NCBI RefSeq assembly: GCF_001649575.2
Contig: NC_051450.1
Coordinates: forward strand, 13,741,300-13,805,299
From: Kryptolebias marmoratus
Taxonomy: Eukaryota > Chordata > Actinopteri > Cyprinodontiformes > Rivulidae
Reading direction: 5' to 3'
DNA: 64,000 nucleotides
The notes below the pieces were generated by a model that was not told the DNA's origin, searched no databases, and was given only the letters and a program-made list of their open reading frames with translations. This document shows, one piece after another, positions 44,753 to 55,432 of this stretch. The position numbers and the translations under genes are program-made. Within the stretch, counting starts at the first letter, position 1, and each line of letters begins with the position of its first letter.

Positions 44753-45170
44753 TTGACGCACATTTCTGACGTCATCACGCAACGCGAGGACAAGCGAATA
44801 GTCGAAATTACTTTTTTCAGCGTAGCAGCTAACGGGCACGAGTCGTTACCAGCTGTGTGGACGCGTCGCTGCGCCGAACAGCCCGTTTGCCTCAGTCTGT
44901 TGTCACTTCAACTCCTGTCGGTAATTAGCCATCGCCTTGCCACTGTTGTCCTCGGCGTCAGGTTCGTTTCGTCCGGTGCCGGGCCGCATGGAGTCTTCGT
45001 TTAAATCCTCTGGAAGGCGCTTAGCGGGAGAGAAAACGTCCAGCTAATGTTAGCTCGCCGCAGCCAGCCGCGGACTGCTGCACGGACGGTGCGTGGGTGA
45101 AGGAGCGGAGAAGCTCGGAGCTGCTGGCCGCTCTACTGACGGGACGTACGCTCGTTTTTTCATCCGAACA
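44753..45170 (+). promoter_or_regulatory. arl5b: CpG-rich arl5b promoter and 5' leader with CRE
   Basis: CpG density rises sharply from about 44767 to 45240 compared with flanking AT-rich DNA. A full CRE, TGACGTCA, lies at 44767-44774 at the edge of this block, about 400 bases before the arl5b ATG. No TATA box is seen, as expected for a housekeeping CpG-island promoter. Confidence 0.55.
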
Positions 45171-48100
45171 ATGGGCCTAATATTCGCCAAACTGTGGAGC
45201 TTCTTTTGTAACCAAGGTGGGTGCCGTGATAGGGAACGGTACATCTCACGAACCTCCCGCTAGCTGCTCAGGCGGGGATAATGTGAACTGTTAGCACAAA
45301 GTGAGCAGCAGAGCCACAACAACAGATGGGGGGTGAATTATCTCGCTGCACATCTCTTCCAAGTCTTTGTTCAACTTCTCAGGACAAAACAACAATCAAA
45401 ACTCCCGATTTATTCATCGCACCTCGCCACTATTGGTAGTTATTCTGGTTAATCAGACGCATAACTTCGTGTAGACTTTGTCGAAGGTTGTTTACTCCTC
45501 ATGGACTCACCTACATCTCCCTTTGTGTGTGTCTGTGTGTTGTGCTGTCATATTCTTTATAAATGTAGGTGCTCTTACATCTTTACCAGAACTGAAATTT
45601 GTCCCAGAGAGACAAAAACATATATATACCCTCAACCTGTATTACAATATACCCGGTGTCAAGTTTCACTCGGTTAAAGGGATTACATGATGGTCAGAGT
45701 AGAAACCAAACACTTTAATTAGATTAGCAGAAAAGTGCTGGTAGCTGTAGTTTTACATATGGCCCCACATAAATATGTGACTTTTTTTTATTTAAAGCAC
45801 TTTAGCCAAACTTTAAAACACCTAAAGAGTTGTTTTTTTTCCTGGTCAAATAAAGGGTATATAAATTTCTTAATGTGTTTGTAGGAACCTGGTCATGTTC
45901 TTCTTAGTATCTTTTTCACTTCCACATTTTGTCTGGACATATCGCTTGTGATTGTCATTCTTAAAATAGTCTGTATAGTTAACCCAGACAGAGTCCTCTG
46001 ACCGGACTTCCTTCCTCCCGGGCCTCTGAAGTCCAAGGAAGTCTGAACCTTTTTAGTGCTTTAACTCGCCCGTGTCGACTCTCACACATCGTTTAGTCTG
46101 CCACATTGTATGCTTCGCAGCTGCTTTAAAGTCCTCCCTGTTCCATGTGGTTTTCTGATGGTCGGGGAAGGAAATTTGGCTCGCATGGTATTTTTAAAAC
46201 GTACCAGAGAGGCTGAAACAAAGGTTGTGTGTCGACTTGAAACAGTTTGTTTTTGTTGTAATCACTGCCACGTAGTGTTTTTACAGTAAACAGTACAGTA
46301 AGTGATCATAAAAGGCATAACAAGCTGTTTGTGTTGCAGAGCACAAGGTGATCATTGTGGGACTGGACAACGCAGGGAAAACCACTATCCTCTACCAGTT
46401 GTAAGTACAGTTTAAAAGCTTCTTAAACGTCATATATACCTGCTGTTGAACACAATCGCCGGATTACTTTTTTATCATTTAGTCTGATGAACGAGGTGGT
46501 CCACACGTCCCCCACCATCGGCAGCAATGTGGAAGAGATCGTGGTGAAGAACACCCACTTCCTGATGTGGGACATTGGGGGACAGGAGTCTCTCAGGTCC
46601 TCCTGGAACACCTACTACTCCAACACAGAGGTGAGACCTGCGCCGTGTTTGTTATTTCACACTTCTTCCCACCAGCCTCTTTTTGTTTCCTCCTCCTCCT
46701 CCCGAGCGTGGCAGCTGGCGCGTCTGCGCGCACGGCACGGCAGCTGGGGCCCGCCCAGGTCAGAGGGCAGACTTTTCACTAAAGGGTTCGGCTGAGACGC
46801 AAAGTTAGGGTCAGCTGCCTTTTGAAGAACAGCAGAGGCAGATGTGTTTGAGAACTTAAACATTGTTCAGCACAGAACCACAGAAACAAAACACCGACCC
46901 TGAGCACGACATGGGGTATTCAGATAAACCAGGATTCGTGAGAAATGCATATATTTATTTTATTTTAGTTGATACTCAGTCTGTTTTTAGCTGCACGATT
47001 TAAAAATAATGATGCTATGCAAGTTTTAATGTTCGTATAACCGTATATATATTTGTGTTTTTAGCCTGTTGATCAAATAATGGAATTTGATTAGAAGATG
47101 TCTTTTTTTTAATTCGTCTTCATTGATAGTCTAACAAATATGTCAGATCCAGCCTTTTAAGCATCGGGAGATGTTTTCTTTGATACAATGAAATTAATTT
47201 ATTAATATCATGTTTAAAGCAGATCATAAGAGTCTAATTTTAGTTCTATAAGAGTAAAAATATATTGGTCTACCAAGAAAAGATCTGACAAATAAAGAAA
47301 ACAAAAGGAAATTGCAATTTTTAGTCCTGCTAATTCCAACCCATTATTGTGTTGAGATCTTAAAGGACAGATGGGGATATTTTTGCTGTTCGATACTTAC
47401 AGTTTTAATGGAGCTGTTGCAGCATTCAGAAGACTTTAATAAGCTGTGGCGTCAGTTTGTGGAAACTGTGACGGCGTGTTTTGTGTTGCTGGAGTTTACA
47501 GACGTCTTCTAAACACATCTCATGTGGGGAGTTTTCTTGCGAGAGTCGCCTGGTTACAACTTAGTAGTTTTATTAATTGTAATAGAAACCTCAAGGCTGG
47601 TATCCGTCAGCAGACTTGTACTGTTCTTTTCATTCCTGTGAAGTAGTCATGTAACACCCTGCTCATCATCAGTGTCACATTAATGTTGAATGAGGCCCGC
47701 TGACCCATTTGCTCCTCTTCCTCTTATGTCGCCTTGTCTTCAGACTGCATGTTCCTTCAGGTCTTTTGTCATACAGCCTCCTCTTTCTCATCCAGAAGCA
47801 CCATTAGCATATTGGTCACCATTGTAGCCGTCGGCCCAGAGACTCCCACCTGCTGTGTTACGTTTTCCTGCCGAACATGGCTTTTGAAAACCGGTCGTTC
47901 ATTGGGCTTTCTTTTGTTTTTGTCTTCTGCTCTGCAGTTCATCATTCTGGTGGTTGACAGCACAGACAGAGAGAGACTGGCCATCTCTAAAGAGGAGCTC
48001 TACAGGATGCTAGCTCATGAGGTAACTCGTTTTAACACTTTCACGAAGAAACAAACCTCACGCAGGCTTGAATATTTCAGATATTTCCACCCAGCACTTC

Positions 48101-48929
48101 ATTAGGTGTGAAAGAGTTACTTTATTGCATTCTCTGTTCTACGGATTCTCCCTCAGGACCTGCGGAAAGCAGCTGTGTTGATATTTGCCAATAAGCAGGA
48201 TATGAAGGACTGCATGTCTGCGGCAGAGATTTCCAAATACCTCACCCTGAGCTCCATCAAAGACCACCCCTGGCACATACAGTCCTGCTGTGCTCTTACA
48301 GGAGAGGGGTAAGGGAAATCTGCCAACTCTGCACAAATTGGAGACAGGGTCACGGGGCCTGGCAGTATTTAATGTATTTAAAGATTATTTAATTCTATTG
48401 AGATAACCATTGTCATACTGTCAACACTGAGTCAAAGTAAATATAGAGAGGTTTCAAACTGCTCACTGTGTGTTTTCCCAGGCACAAAATGTCGATGTAC
48501 AGAGGACATGGGGTGGTAATAGAGCTGCTCATTGTGCCAACACGCATTATTATGTTTTCCTAAACATGAAAAGTTTTTTAATAAAATGTAGCATTCATTA
48601 AAACACACAAATGTCCTGGTGTAAGTGCTGGAATGCACCAGTTTGTATTTGCACATAAATCCACACAACTGTTTGTCTTACAGAAGAAAAAAAAAATCTA
48701 CTGGATGTTATGTTCTTGAGAAAATTCCCTCAAATGTATTTGGCATGTTTAAATTCAATAAGGCTTAAAAGAGCTAGTGGTTTGGTTTGTTTAAGCCCTA
48801 AAGTTCCCTTTTAACAGGGTGTTATCGAGTGTAAAATGGGCTGCTGGTGGACTTCCTCTTTGTCTTTATTTTTTTTCCAGGTTGTGCCAAGGCCTGGAGT
48901 GGATGACCTCCAGAGCTGGACTCAGATAG
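45171..48929 (+). CDS. arl5b: ADP-ribosylation factor-like protein 5B
   Basis: Small Arf-family GTPase of the trans-Golgi network, known in mammals to act in endosome-to-Golgi retrieval. Six coding exons: 45171-45216, 46340-46400, 46483-46630, 47938-48021, 48157-48308 and 48881-48929. They total 540 nt, giving 179 residues, the same length as human. Gly2 is the expected lipid-anchor site. The P-loop GLDNAGKT is at 23-30, switch I TSPTIGSN at 44-51, switch II WDIGGQE at 65-71 and NKQD at 125-128. [10 protein letters not shown] and NTHFLMWD fit ARL5B rather than ARL5A (MGILFTRIWR, NTRFLMWD). All GTP-binding motifs are intact. The C-terminus ends MTSRAGLR against MTSRIGVR in human. Confidence 0.97.
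46631..47937 (+). other. arl5b: arl5b intron 3
   Basis: Non-coding. Runs of GC-rich (46690-46790) and AT-rich sequence; nothing recognised. Confidence 0.6.
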
Positions 48930-50300
48930 CCCCTTCTTCTGCCATCGATGACGACCTGCATCACCACCGATGTGGCGCAGCATCGTGTCCTTACCGGCTT
49001 CTTGTTCTTTTTCCCTTTATGAAAACACCGCAACGGCACAGGACAAGCACATTGATGTCCAGCGTTGTTGGTGCTCGTCCTGATGACCAGCTTCAAACAT
49101 ATAGAGACTTGCTTATGGAACAAGCAGGGACTTTTACTAAAGAGAAAACGATTTTTTCTTACATTTTACACTACATACATATCATGTTGCATAACTCCTT
49201 TTCAGCCAGAATAAGTGGAAACCCAATAACGGTGCAGCTCAGATTTGTTTTTTTTTTTTTTTTTTTGCTCCTGTGAGTTAATTTTCGTTCAGGTCAACAC
49301 GCAGTATTGTAAAGCAGCTCTGGTGGTAATATGACGACACAAACTTGTTACGGTGCACATCATTTCACTTTTTTTTTGTTTTCTGGTGTTTGTTACATAT
49401 AGTTTCAGCTTCATAAGCTACATTTTTAGTGTTTTTTCTCACACTTAAAGAGTGACTGTTTCTGTGTTAAAATGTGGTACAGTACAAAAACCTGTTTTGC
49501 TTCAGCCTTTATTCTTGATCCAAATTAATGCCAGCTCAAAATGTTGGCACAAAACGACAGTCAGAACTCGGTTTTGACAGTATTTTAAACATGTCCTAAA
49601 CGACGCATGGGTTTATTTAATTCTGTTTGCTCTATTGACGGTTTTTAGTGAACATTACTGGAAGTTCTCACGCTGAGCTGTTCTGTAGGGATACGTGATC
49701 ACCGCTTTCTTGTCGTTTTGTTCCTTGTTACCTAATCTGGCACCACATGTCTCTTGAAACATTTTGTACTTTCTAATCAAAGGGATCAGGTGCCATTCAT
49801 TTATAGGGAGGTGTTTCTCATTTATCACTTGCACTATAGTGAAATATAGGCTTGGAAATACTTGATCCCCAGCCTTAACAGAGCTGTTCTGGATGTTTGG
49901 AGGACTACGTGTGGAAACCTGACAGTCTGCCTGATTTTCTTTACTTACCAGTAAAAAGAATTCCTTGAACTTGCTATCAGATCTATGCACGTGCCACTTT
50001 GAAACCTTGTATAGCTTTTACAAGTTCTGAAGCGGCCAAACGGGAAGGAGGCGCATGAATTCCAGTGAGCCTGAATTAAAATTCTTCAAACCTGGAGTCC
50101 ATAGAGTTGTGGCGCAATGCCTTTGTACACAAACAGAACCCGTGCAGCTGTTAAAAGTCTCTACCTACGAGGTTCACAGCTCTCATATTGAGCCCAAAAA
50201 AGGAAAGAAACAGATCATGTACTGTGGCAACATCTTATCCGGATCATGTACTGCATTTGTTTTCTCATTAAATGTTTTTGTTTTTTAACCTGTTTACTGT
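48930..50300 (+). other. arl5b: arl5b 3' UTR and polyadenylation signal
   Basis: About 1.35 kb of non-coding sequence after the stop, ending near an ATTAAA at 50267-50272. A minus-strand polyadenylation signal for maf1 begins about 120 bases further on, so the two 3' ends nearly meet. Confidence 0.5.
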
Positions 50301-50389
50301 CACTTTTATGAGTTAATTACAGGTGGAATGCTCTATTGCTCGATTATTTTGTTTTTAAAGACTAGATTCAGGTCACTCAGATACAAACA

Positions 50390-51390
50390 TCAATTTATTA
50401 CAGTCTGCAACATCAAGTGGATTAAAGCACAGGAGCTAATAACATAACTCTTTCCACATTTTAATGAACATATGCTTTGCCCTTTCTAAAGAGTTTTCTA
50501 ATATTTTTAATCAGTACTATACATTCACTTTCTATTAAGCCTTTGAAACAAAGCAATGATCAAATTAGCAAACAGTGGTGGACAGAGAAATGAAAGAAAA
50601 TAAGCTTTAAAACAACAAGCAGTCAAAGTGTCTGACTGCATGTCTGATTAAAATCTGAAATGTTTTTTAAGCTACAAACCAGATACTTAGAATTGTTTAT
50701 TTCCCCCCTCCCACTCAGCCAAACCTTCCTGTCCAACAGGTGCATTTGCAGAAAATAGCTATCATACAATACGATTCAGTAATGAAAGCTTATTTCAGGG
50801 TGTCCAACGTGTCACAGAAAAAGGAACATTGAAGAAATGAAAAGCCATCTGCTGTCCAGTCAGTCTTTTCAGGCTCTCCATCCCGGTTTGGATCAAATAA
50901 ACTTCTCATTCTTGCTGGTGTTATCCTGACTTCTCTCTTTGACACCAAACTTGCGGCAGTCTCTTTCACAATTCCTCTGCCATAAATCCATCACTTTCGT
51001 ATCAAATTGTCTTTGAGAAAACACGTGGAAAAGACAATATGTTCCTCAAGGGTTTGAAAATCACATTGTGCGGCTGCTGGGCACCTTTTTTTTTAATTAT
51101 TAATTTTTTTTTAATAAAACGTCCACCTCCTTGTGGCACGCAGTTCACCGAGAGGGAGCAAACATGCAGTAGTTTAGAAAGTGAAAATGGCTTTGGATGA
51201 GGCAGCAAAATCCCACAGAAAAAAAGAAAAAGGACAAAAAGAACGACATGAGTTTCCAGATGTTTCGAAGGAGGCGTAGCCAGGATTTACACACACAAGG
51301 CTCTGGGGCACCTGAGAGAGGGGGAAGAAAATTAAAAGGAGACAAATATTTTAGGAGAAAACAAGAAAACCTGGCAGATGACGAGCTGCC
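50390..51390 (-). other. maf1: maf1 3' UTR and polyadenylation signal
   Basis: Non-coding sequence downstream of the maf1 stop on the minus strand. TTTATT on + at 50394-50399 is an AATAAA on the minus strand and probably ends the transcript. Confidence 0.5.
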
Positions 51391-54015
51391 TCACCCTTCC
51401 TCTGTGAAGCCGTCCATCTCCTCCTCGTCCTCCAGCTCCATGTTCAGCTCGTCGTCAAGACAACCGCGGCCGTAGCCACTCAGGACGCTGCGCACGTAAA
51501 ACGTGTCAAACTATTAGGTCTAATACAACTCATATATATATATATATATAGTGTTGTAAATGCTGCTGACCTGACAGAGCGACATGTGAAGAACACAATC
51601 CTCTTCAGTTTTTTGTTGTAAAAGAAGTAGTTGAAGGACCAGAGGCTGCCCTCCTCACCGAAAGGGTCTGAGTCCAGATCCGGATTGTAGCTGAGAAGGA
51701 ACAAATAACTTCACGTAGCTTCATTTAACACAACAGTGACTTTAAAGCGAAACAAATGACCCAGTCACCCACCTGTATATGTCACAGCCCTGCAGGTTGA
51801 TCTCCTGGTCAATGGCGTTCCACAGCTCAGGCCGCAGAGAGTTAAACTCCTCCCCCACAGCCGAGAACAAGCTGCTGTTCACTGCATTGGCCACCTGGAG
51901 AGAAATGGCATCAAATCATTGCTCATCCGTCTCAAACTGGTCCGCCACACTGCTCTGCCGGGCAGCACGAACACTAACCCAGTTGAGGCTGGGCTCTCTG
52001 CTGAACTCGTGGGCCCGAGCGGCGCTGAAGTCGTAATCCGGCCTGAAGGACTCGTTAAGCGTGGTGATCAGGTAGAACAGTGTCTTCCTGCAGACTTTAT
52101 CGCTCAGAGGGTTCTCCCCGTCCTCGCTGCTCTTCCCCAGTCTGCACACAAGACAGGAGCACATACTTCAGGAGACCCACACGACACACCCACCCGCCTA
52201 AACCTCTGCTCAACTGGACCGCTGTACTCACTGTGAGGGGCTGGTGGTGCCGGTGGACTGAGGGGGCGAGAGGGCCTCCAGGACATGTGGCTCCCCCTCC
52301 TGGCAGAACTGCTTGAACATGTGTTTATCGTCCCCTGCCATCTTACAGGAGTAGCTCTCGATCCTGCGAAGCAAAAAGCATTCAAAATAATTATGGAAGA
52401 AAATGTTAGATGACTCGCTTAATATCTCATTTTATTGTTTACACCATGAAACCTAGTAAAACTTTATGACAACAAATAAATGCATTCATTTTGATAAAAG
52501 TGGATCATTGCACATATACAGCCCACGTTCTTACGCATCTCTCCACCGGAAGTCATATCTGCACTGACACAAGTCGGGTGGCTGCTAAAGTTCTCCTGCG
52601 TTCGTGTATCTGGGTCAGACGCCACTGATACGGATATCCGAGCGCAGCAGACTGGTGTGCAGTTGTTTATTTTGAACCCTCACACACATACACACACAGA
52701 GGCTACACAAGACGGTGCAGCTTAGGACAGACCGACCGGAGCGATCCCCCTCCCCAGATTCTGACAGGCTAATTATAGACATCAGAGGACAACGGAGTGG
52801 AAATAGCAGCACTGATATTTAAAACTCAACACAGCTGAGCTGCCCGCCGAGCACCGCTGGTAACCAGAAGACCGCAAGGACACAGAAGCTGCGATCAAGA
52901 CTACACTCGTGCATCTTTAATGACAGATGTCTTACATATTTATTAAGGAAAAATCTATTTGTTTACAAACGTACTGCACACAACAAATGACCTTGAATTA
53001 TTATCATGTACTTTTTTTGGAATATGGTGCAACATGTACATCCAACAACAACAACTGCGATGACGGATGGATTGCCTCACTAATCTACTAAGCAGCACTC
53101 ATGTAATGTGCGTGTTTCAACATTCGTGCCCATAACACTCTCGACAACCGCCTCCAAAATAACCACGGGGTCTTGTGAGAAGACACCGTGAACTGCGTCA
53201 CTGCGGGTCACAACCAACACGGCTCGGTTTCGCCACCCACACATCAAACTGCATAACTGCACAGACTTTACGTAACCACTCTCCCAGTGTGTTCTTATCT
53301 GCAGATTCAGCTGTTGGGGGGTGGTTTACATAACCCGAAGCAGACTGGTACAGTTTATGTTTGCAGAGCAAAAAAAGTCCTGTCTATGAACTTTAAACAC
53401 ATGCTCTGAAAGTAGGCCTTCGGAGCGATAAACTGCTATCATTGTGTTCCTTATTGCCCTACTGACCTAGTAAAGAGGGGGATCAGCCATCTCTGCACCA
53501 CTTTACACCTCCTATAAACTCCAACACCGCTCCATGACGCCACACAAGCCAAACATTGTCCTTATAAATGCAATAAACGCTTGTTGCGACTGGTTAGTCA
53601 GGACTGTTTACTTGTTCCGCCTGCAGCGCAGTGTTGCGTTGTCTGTGTGAAAATACTGCTGAATTTAGAGCAAAATGTCTGACCGAGGAAACGACACCTT
53701 GACCTTGATTTGCACCACTGACAAGGTAGTAACTAAAAACGCCTCTAGAAATGGCCTGCGTCAGTGTTAGTGTCAGGGTCCGGTGAGGGTTAGATTCCTT
53801 CGAACAGCAAGTGCAACAGCTGGATTAACATGTGGCGTTCAGGTGCCACAGATCTTGAAACGCCATGAGATAAAAGAGGAAAGAAAGCTGACTTTTAGTG
53901 CACTCAGCAGGAAACGGAGTCCGTTTCCTTACCTGCCGAGGATGCGAGACTCTCCTGTTTCAACACACAGTCTGGAGCTGAGGGCTTCAAAGCTGGAGTT
54001 TTCCAACAGTTTCAT
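51391..54015 (-). CDS. maf1: Repressor of RNA polymerase III transcription MAF1 homolog
   Basis: Nutrient- and TOR-responsive protein that binds RNA polymerase III and blocks its loading on tRNA and 5S genes. Six coding exons in transcript order, + coordinates: 53933-54015, 52232-52363, 51979-52141, 51773-51894, 51571-51690 and 51391-51487. They total 717 nt, giving 238 residues (human 256). The start [16 protein letters not shown] matches human [16 protein letters not shown]. The conserved boxes [56 protein letters not shown] and [20 protein letters not shown] are all present. The linker before [14 protein letters not shown] is short. The acidic tail ([19 protein letters not shown]) is shorter than in human and lacks the terminal VPVICI. 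The gene also has a non-coding first exon. Confidence 0.96.
51532..51550. repeat. (TA)n microsatellite in a maf1 intron
   Basis: About nine TA units inside the 83-nt intron (51488-51570), between the last two maf1 exons. Confidence 0.8.
52364..53932 (-). other. maf1: maf1 intron between the first two coding exons
   Basis: Non-coding; no repeat or gene recognised. Confidence 0.6.
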
Positions 54016-54335
54016 AGCTGTCTGTGGGGGGGAAACAAAGCAAAACATAACTAAAAACCCTTGATTTAAAGGCACAATTCTATATTAATCACCTTGCATG
54101 CATGAGTTACGTTTTAACCGAGTGAAACAAAAGAATATGTGCAACTAAAGCTTGTTAAATATTAGAAAATAAACGTGAAAAAGGTGTTGCAGCAGCGCCC
54201 CGTGAGGACACATCTCCGACCAAAACAGTTTCCTCAGACAGAAACAACCGCCCCTCCCCCACCCGCACCAACAAACTGTCTTCCTGGTTCGCGAACATCG
54301 ACTTTTATTTATTTATTTATTTGTTATTCACTTAC

Positions 54336-55020
54336 CTTGGAATTATCTTCAGCAGAGGCAGACTACGACGGGTTCGGGCTCCCAGCGCTCGTCTCGTTTC
54401 GTTTTACGGACTCGGCCCGTTCGGCGGAGCGGTTACAGAGGATTAACGATCCGCGCTTTGTTGTTGACCAGCTAACGCTAGCCGCCTCAACTAGCTGGTT
54501 ATTACACCGTTATCTTCGCGTCACAGCGGAACTAGTAGTGCGAACTTGAGATTAAGTATCTTACACAAACACTCGGTCGAGGATGGGTTATTCTGAGGCC
54601 TTTTAAGTTTATACAGAAACTGCTCCTCCCGATTAAATGCGACGAGATTACATCCAAAGACTGTTGGCGTCCGTCGGAGTCTATCTGCAGCGGCATCCCT
54701 TTCGACCTAATTTTACAAACAATCTATGTTAGAAAGGATCAAGCCGCTCCTTCCTGGCGACTCAATCGGAAAAGCAGCAAAGAGCTACCAAACCTAATAA
54801 AAAATATATCTCAATTGAGTTCTGGCTCTGCTGTTTTTGTCTCTAGCCTAAATAACGGATGTAATCGCATCAAAACAACAGATCCCAATGTAGTAGGTGA
54901 CCCAGCCCCTTTTCGTTTTATATACACTGCGCTTACGGCCCTGCCCATTTTTCCTTCATGTCCTCTTGTAATTGGCTGCTGGAGCCTATCACTATGGGCA
55001 ACATCAACTGTGATTGGTTC
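54336..55020 (-). promoter_or_regulatory. maf1: maf1 non-coding first exon and CCAAT/TATA promoter
   Basis: A minus-strand donor (AAG|gtaagtgaataac, exon edge at + 54336) pairs with the acceptor at + 54022 just before the maf1 ATG, defining a 5'-UTR exon. Upstream on the minus strand lie TATATAAA (+ 54917-54924) and two CCAAT boxes (ATTGG on + near 54966 and 55014), correctly ordered for leftward transcription. If that TATA is used, the first exon is about 550 nt. The CpG-richer block at 54360-54540 suggests a nearer start may also be used. Confidence 0.45.
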
Positions 55021-55370
55021 AAATTGTTTCGCAACTATATTGTGCTATGTGACCACAAATATTTAGCTAACAAAAAACAAAGTCAACGATATTAACTGGT
55101 AAATAGAGGGTTCCCTGCAAAGACTAGTAGTCTATAAATGGTTTGATCATTACAAATAACTGTAATAAATAGCATAATTAATTTTATTTTGAGCCTATAT
55201 TGAGCTGACAGTTGTCAGATAAAACAGCAGAAATGTATTTTATTGTATAAATTTAGCACACCTAATTGAAGAGCTGCAATTTCCCATGTAGACATTTTCA
55301 TGCATCTTGCTTTTAAAGATCACAAAAAACAGATCAAGCTGTGCAAATGAAATCCATCCACTCAACAGAA
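55021..55370. other. Intergenic spacer between the maf1 promoter and the zfand1 3' end
   Basis: AT-rich, with no feature seen until the minus-strand AATAAA of zfand1 (TTTATT on +, 55374-55379). Confidence 0.55.
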
Positions 55371-55432
55371 TATTTTATTGACATAAATATAAACTACACA
55401 CACCCCATCCATACACCAATATTGTTGATTGG

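Noticed and set aside
48836..49276. 146-residue ORF across the last arl5b exon
   Set aside because: It reads the exon in the wrong frame; the arl5b frame ends at 48929 with the expected C-terminus.
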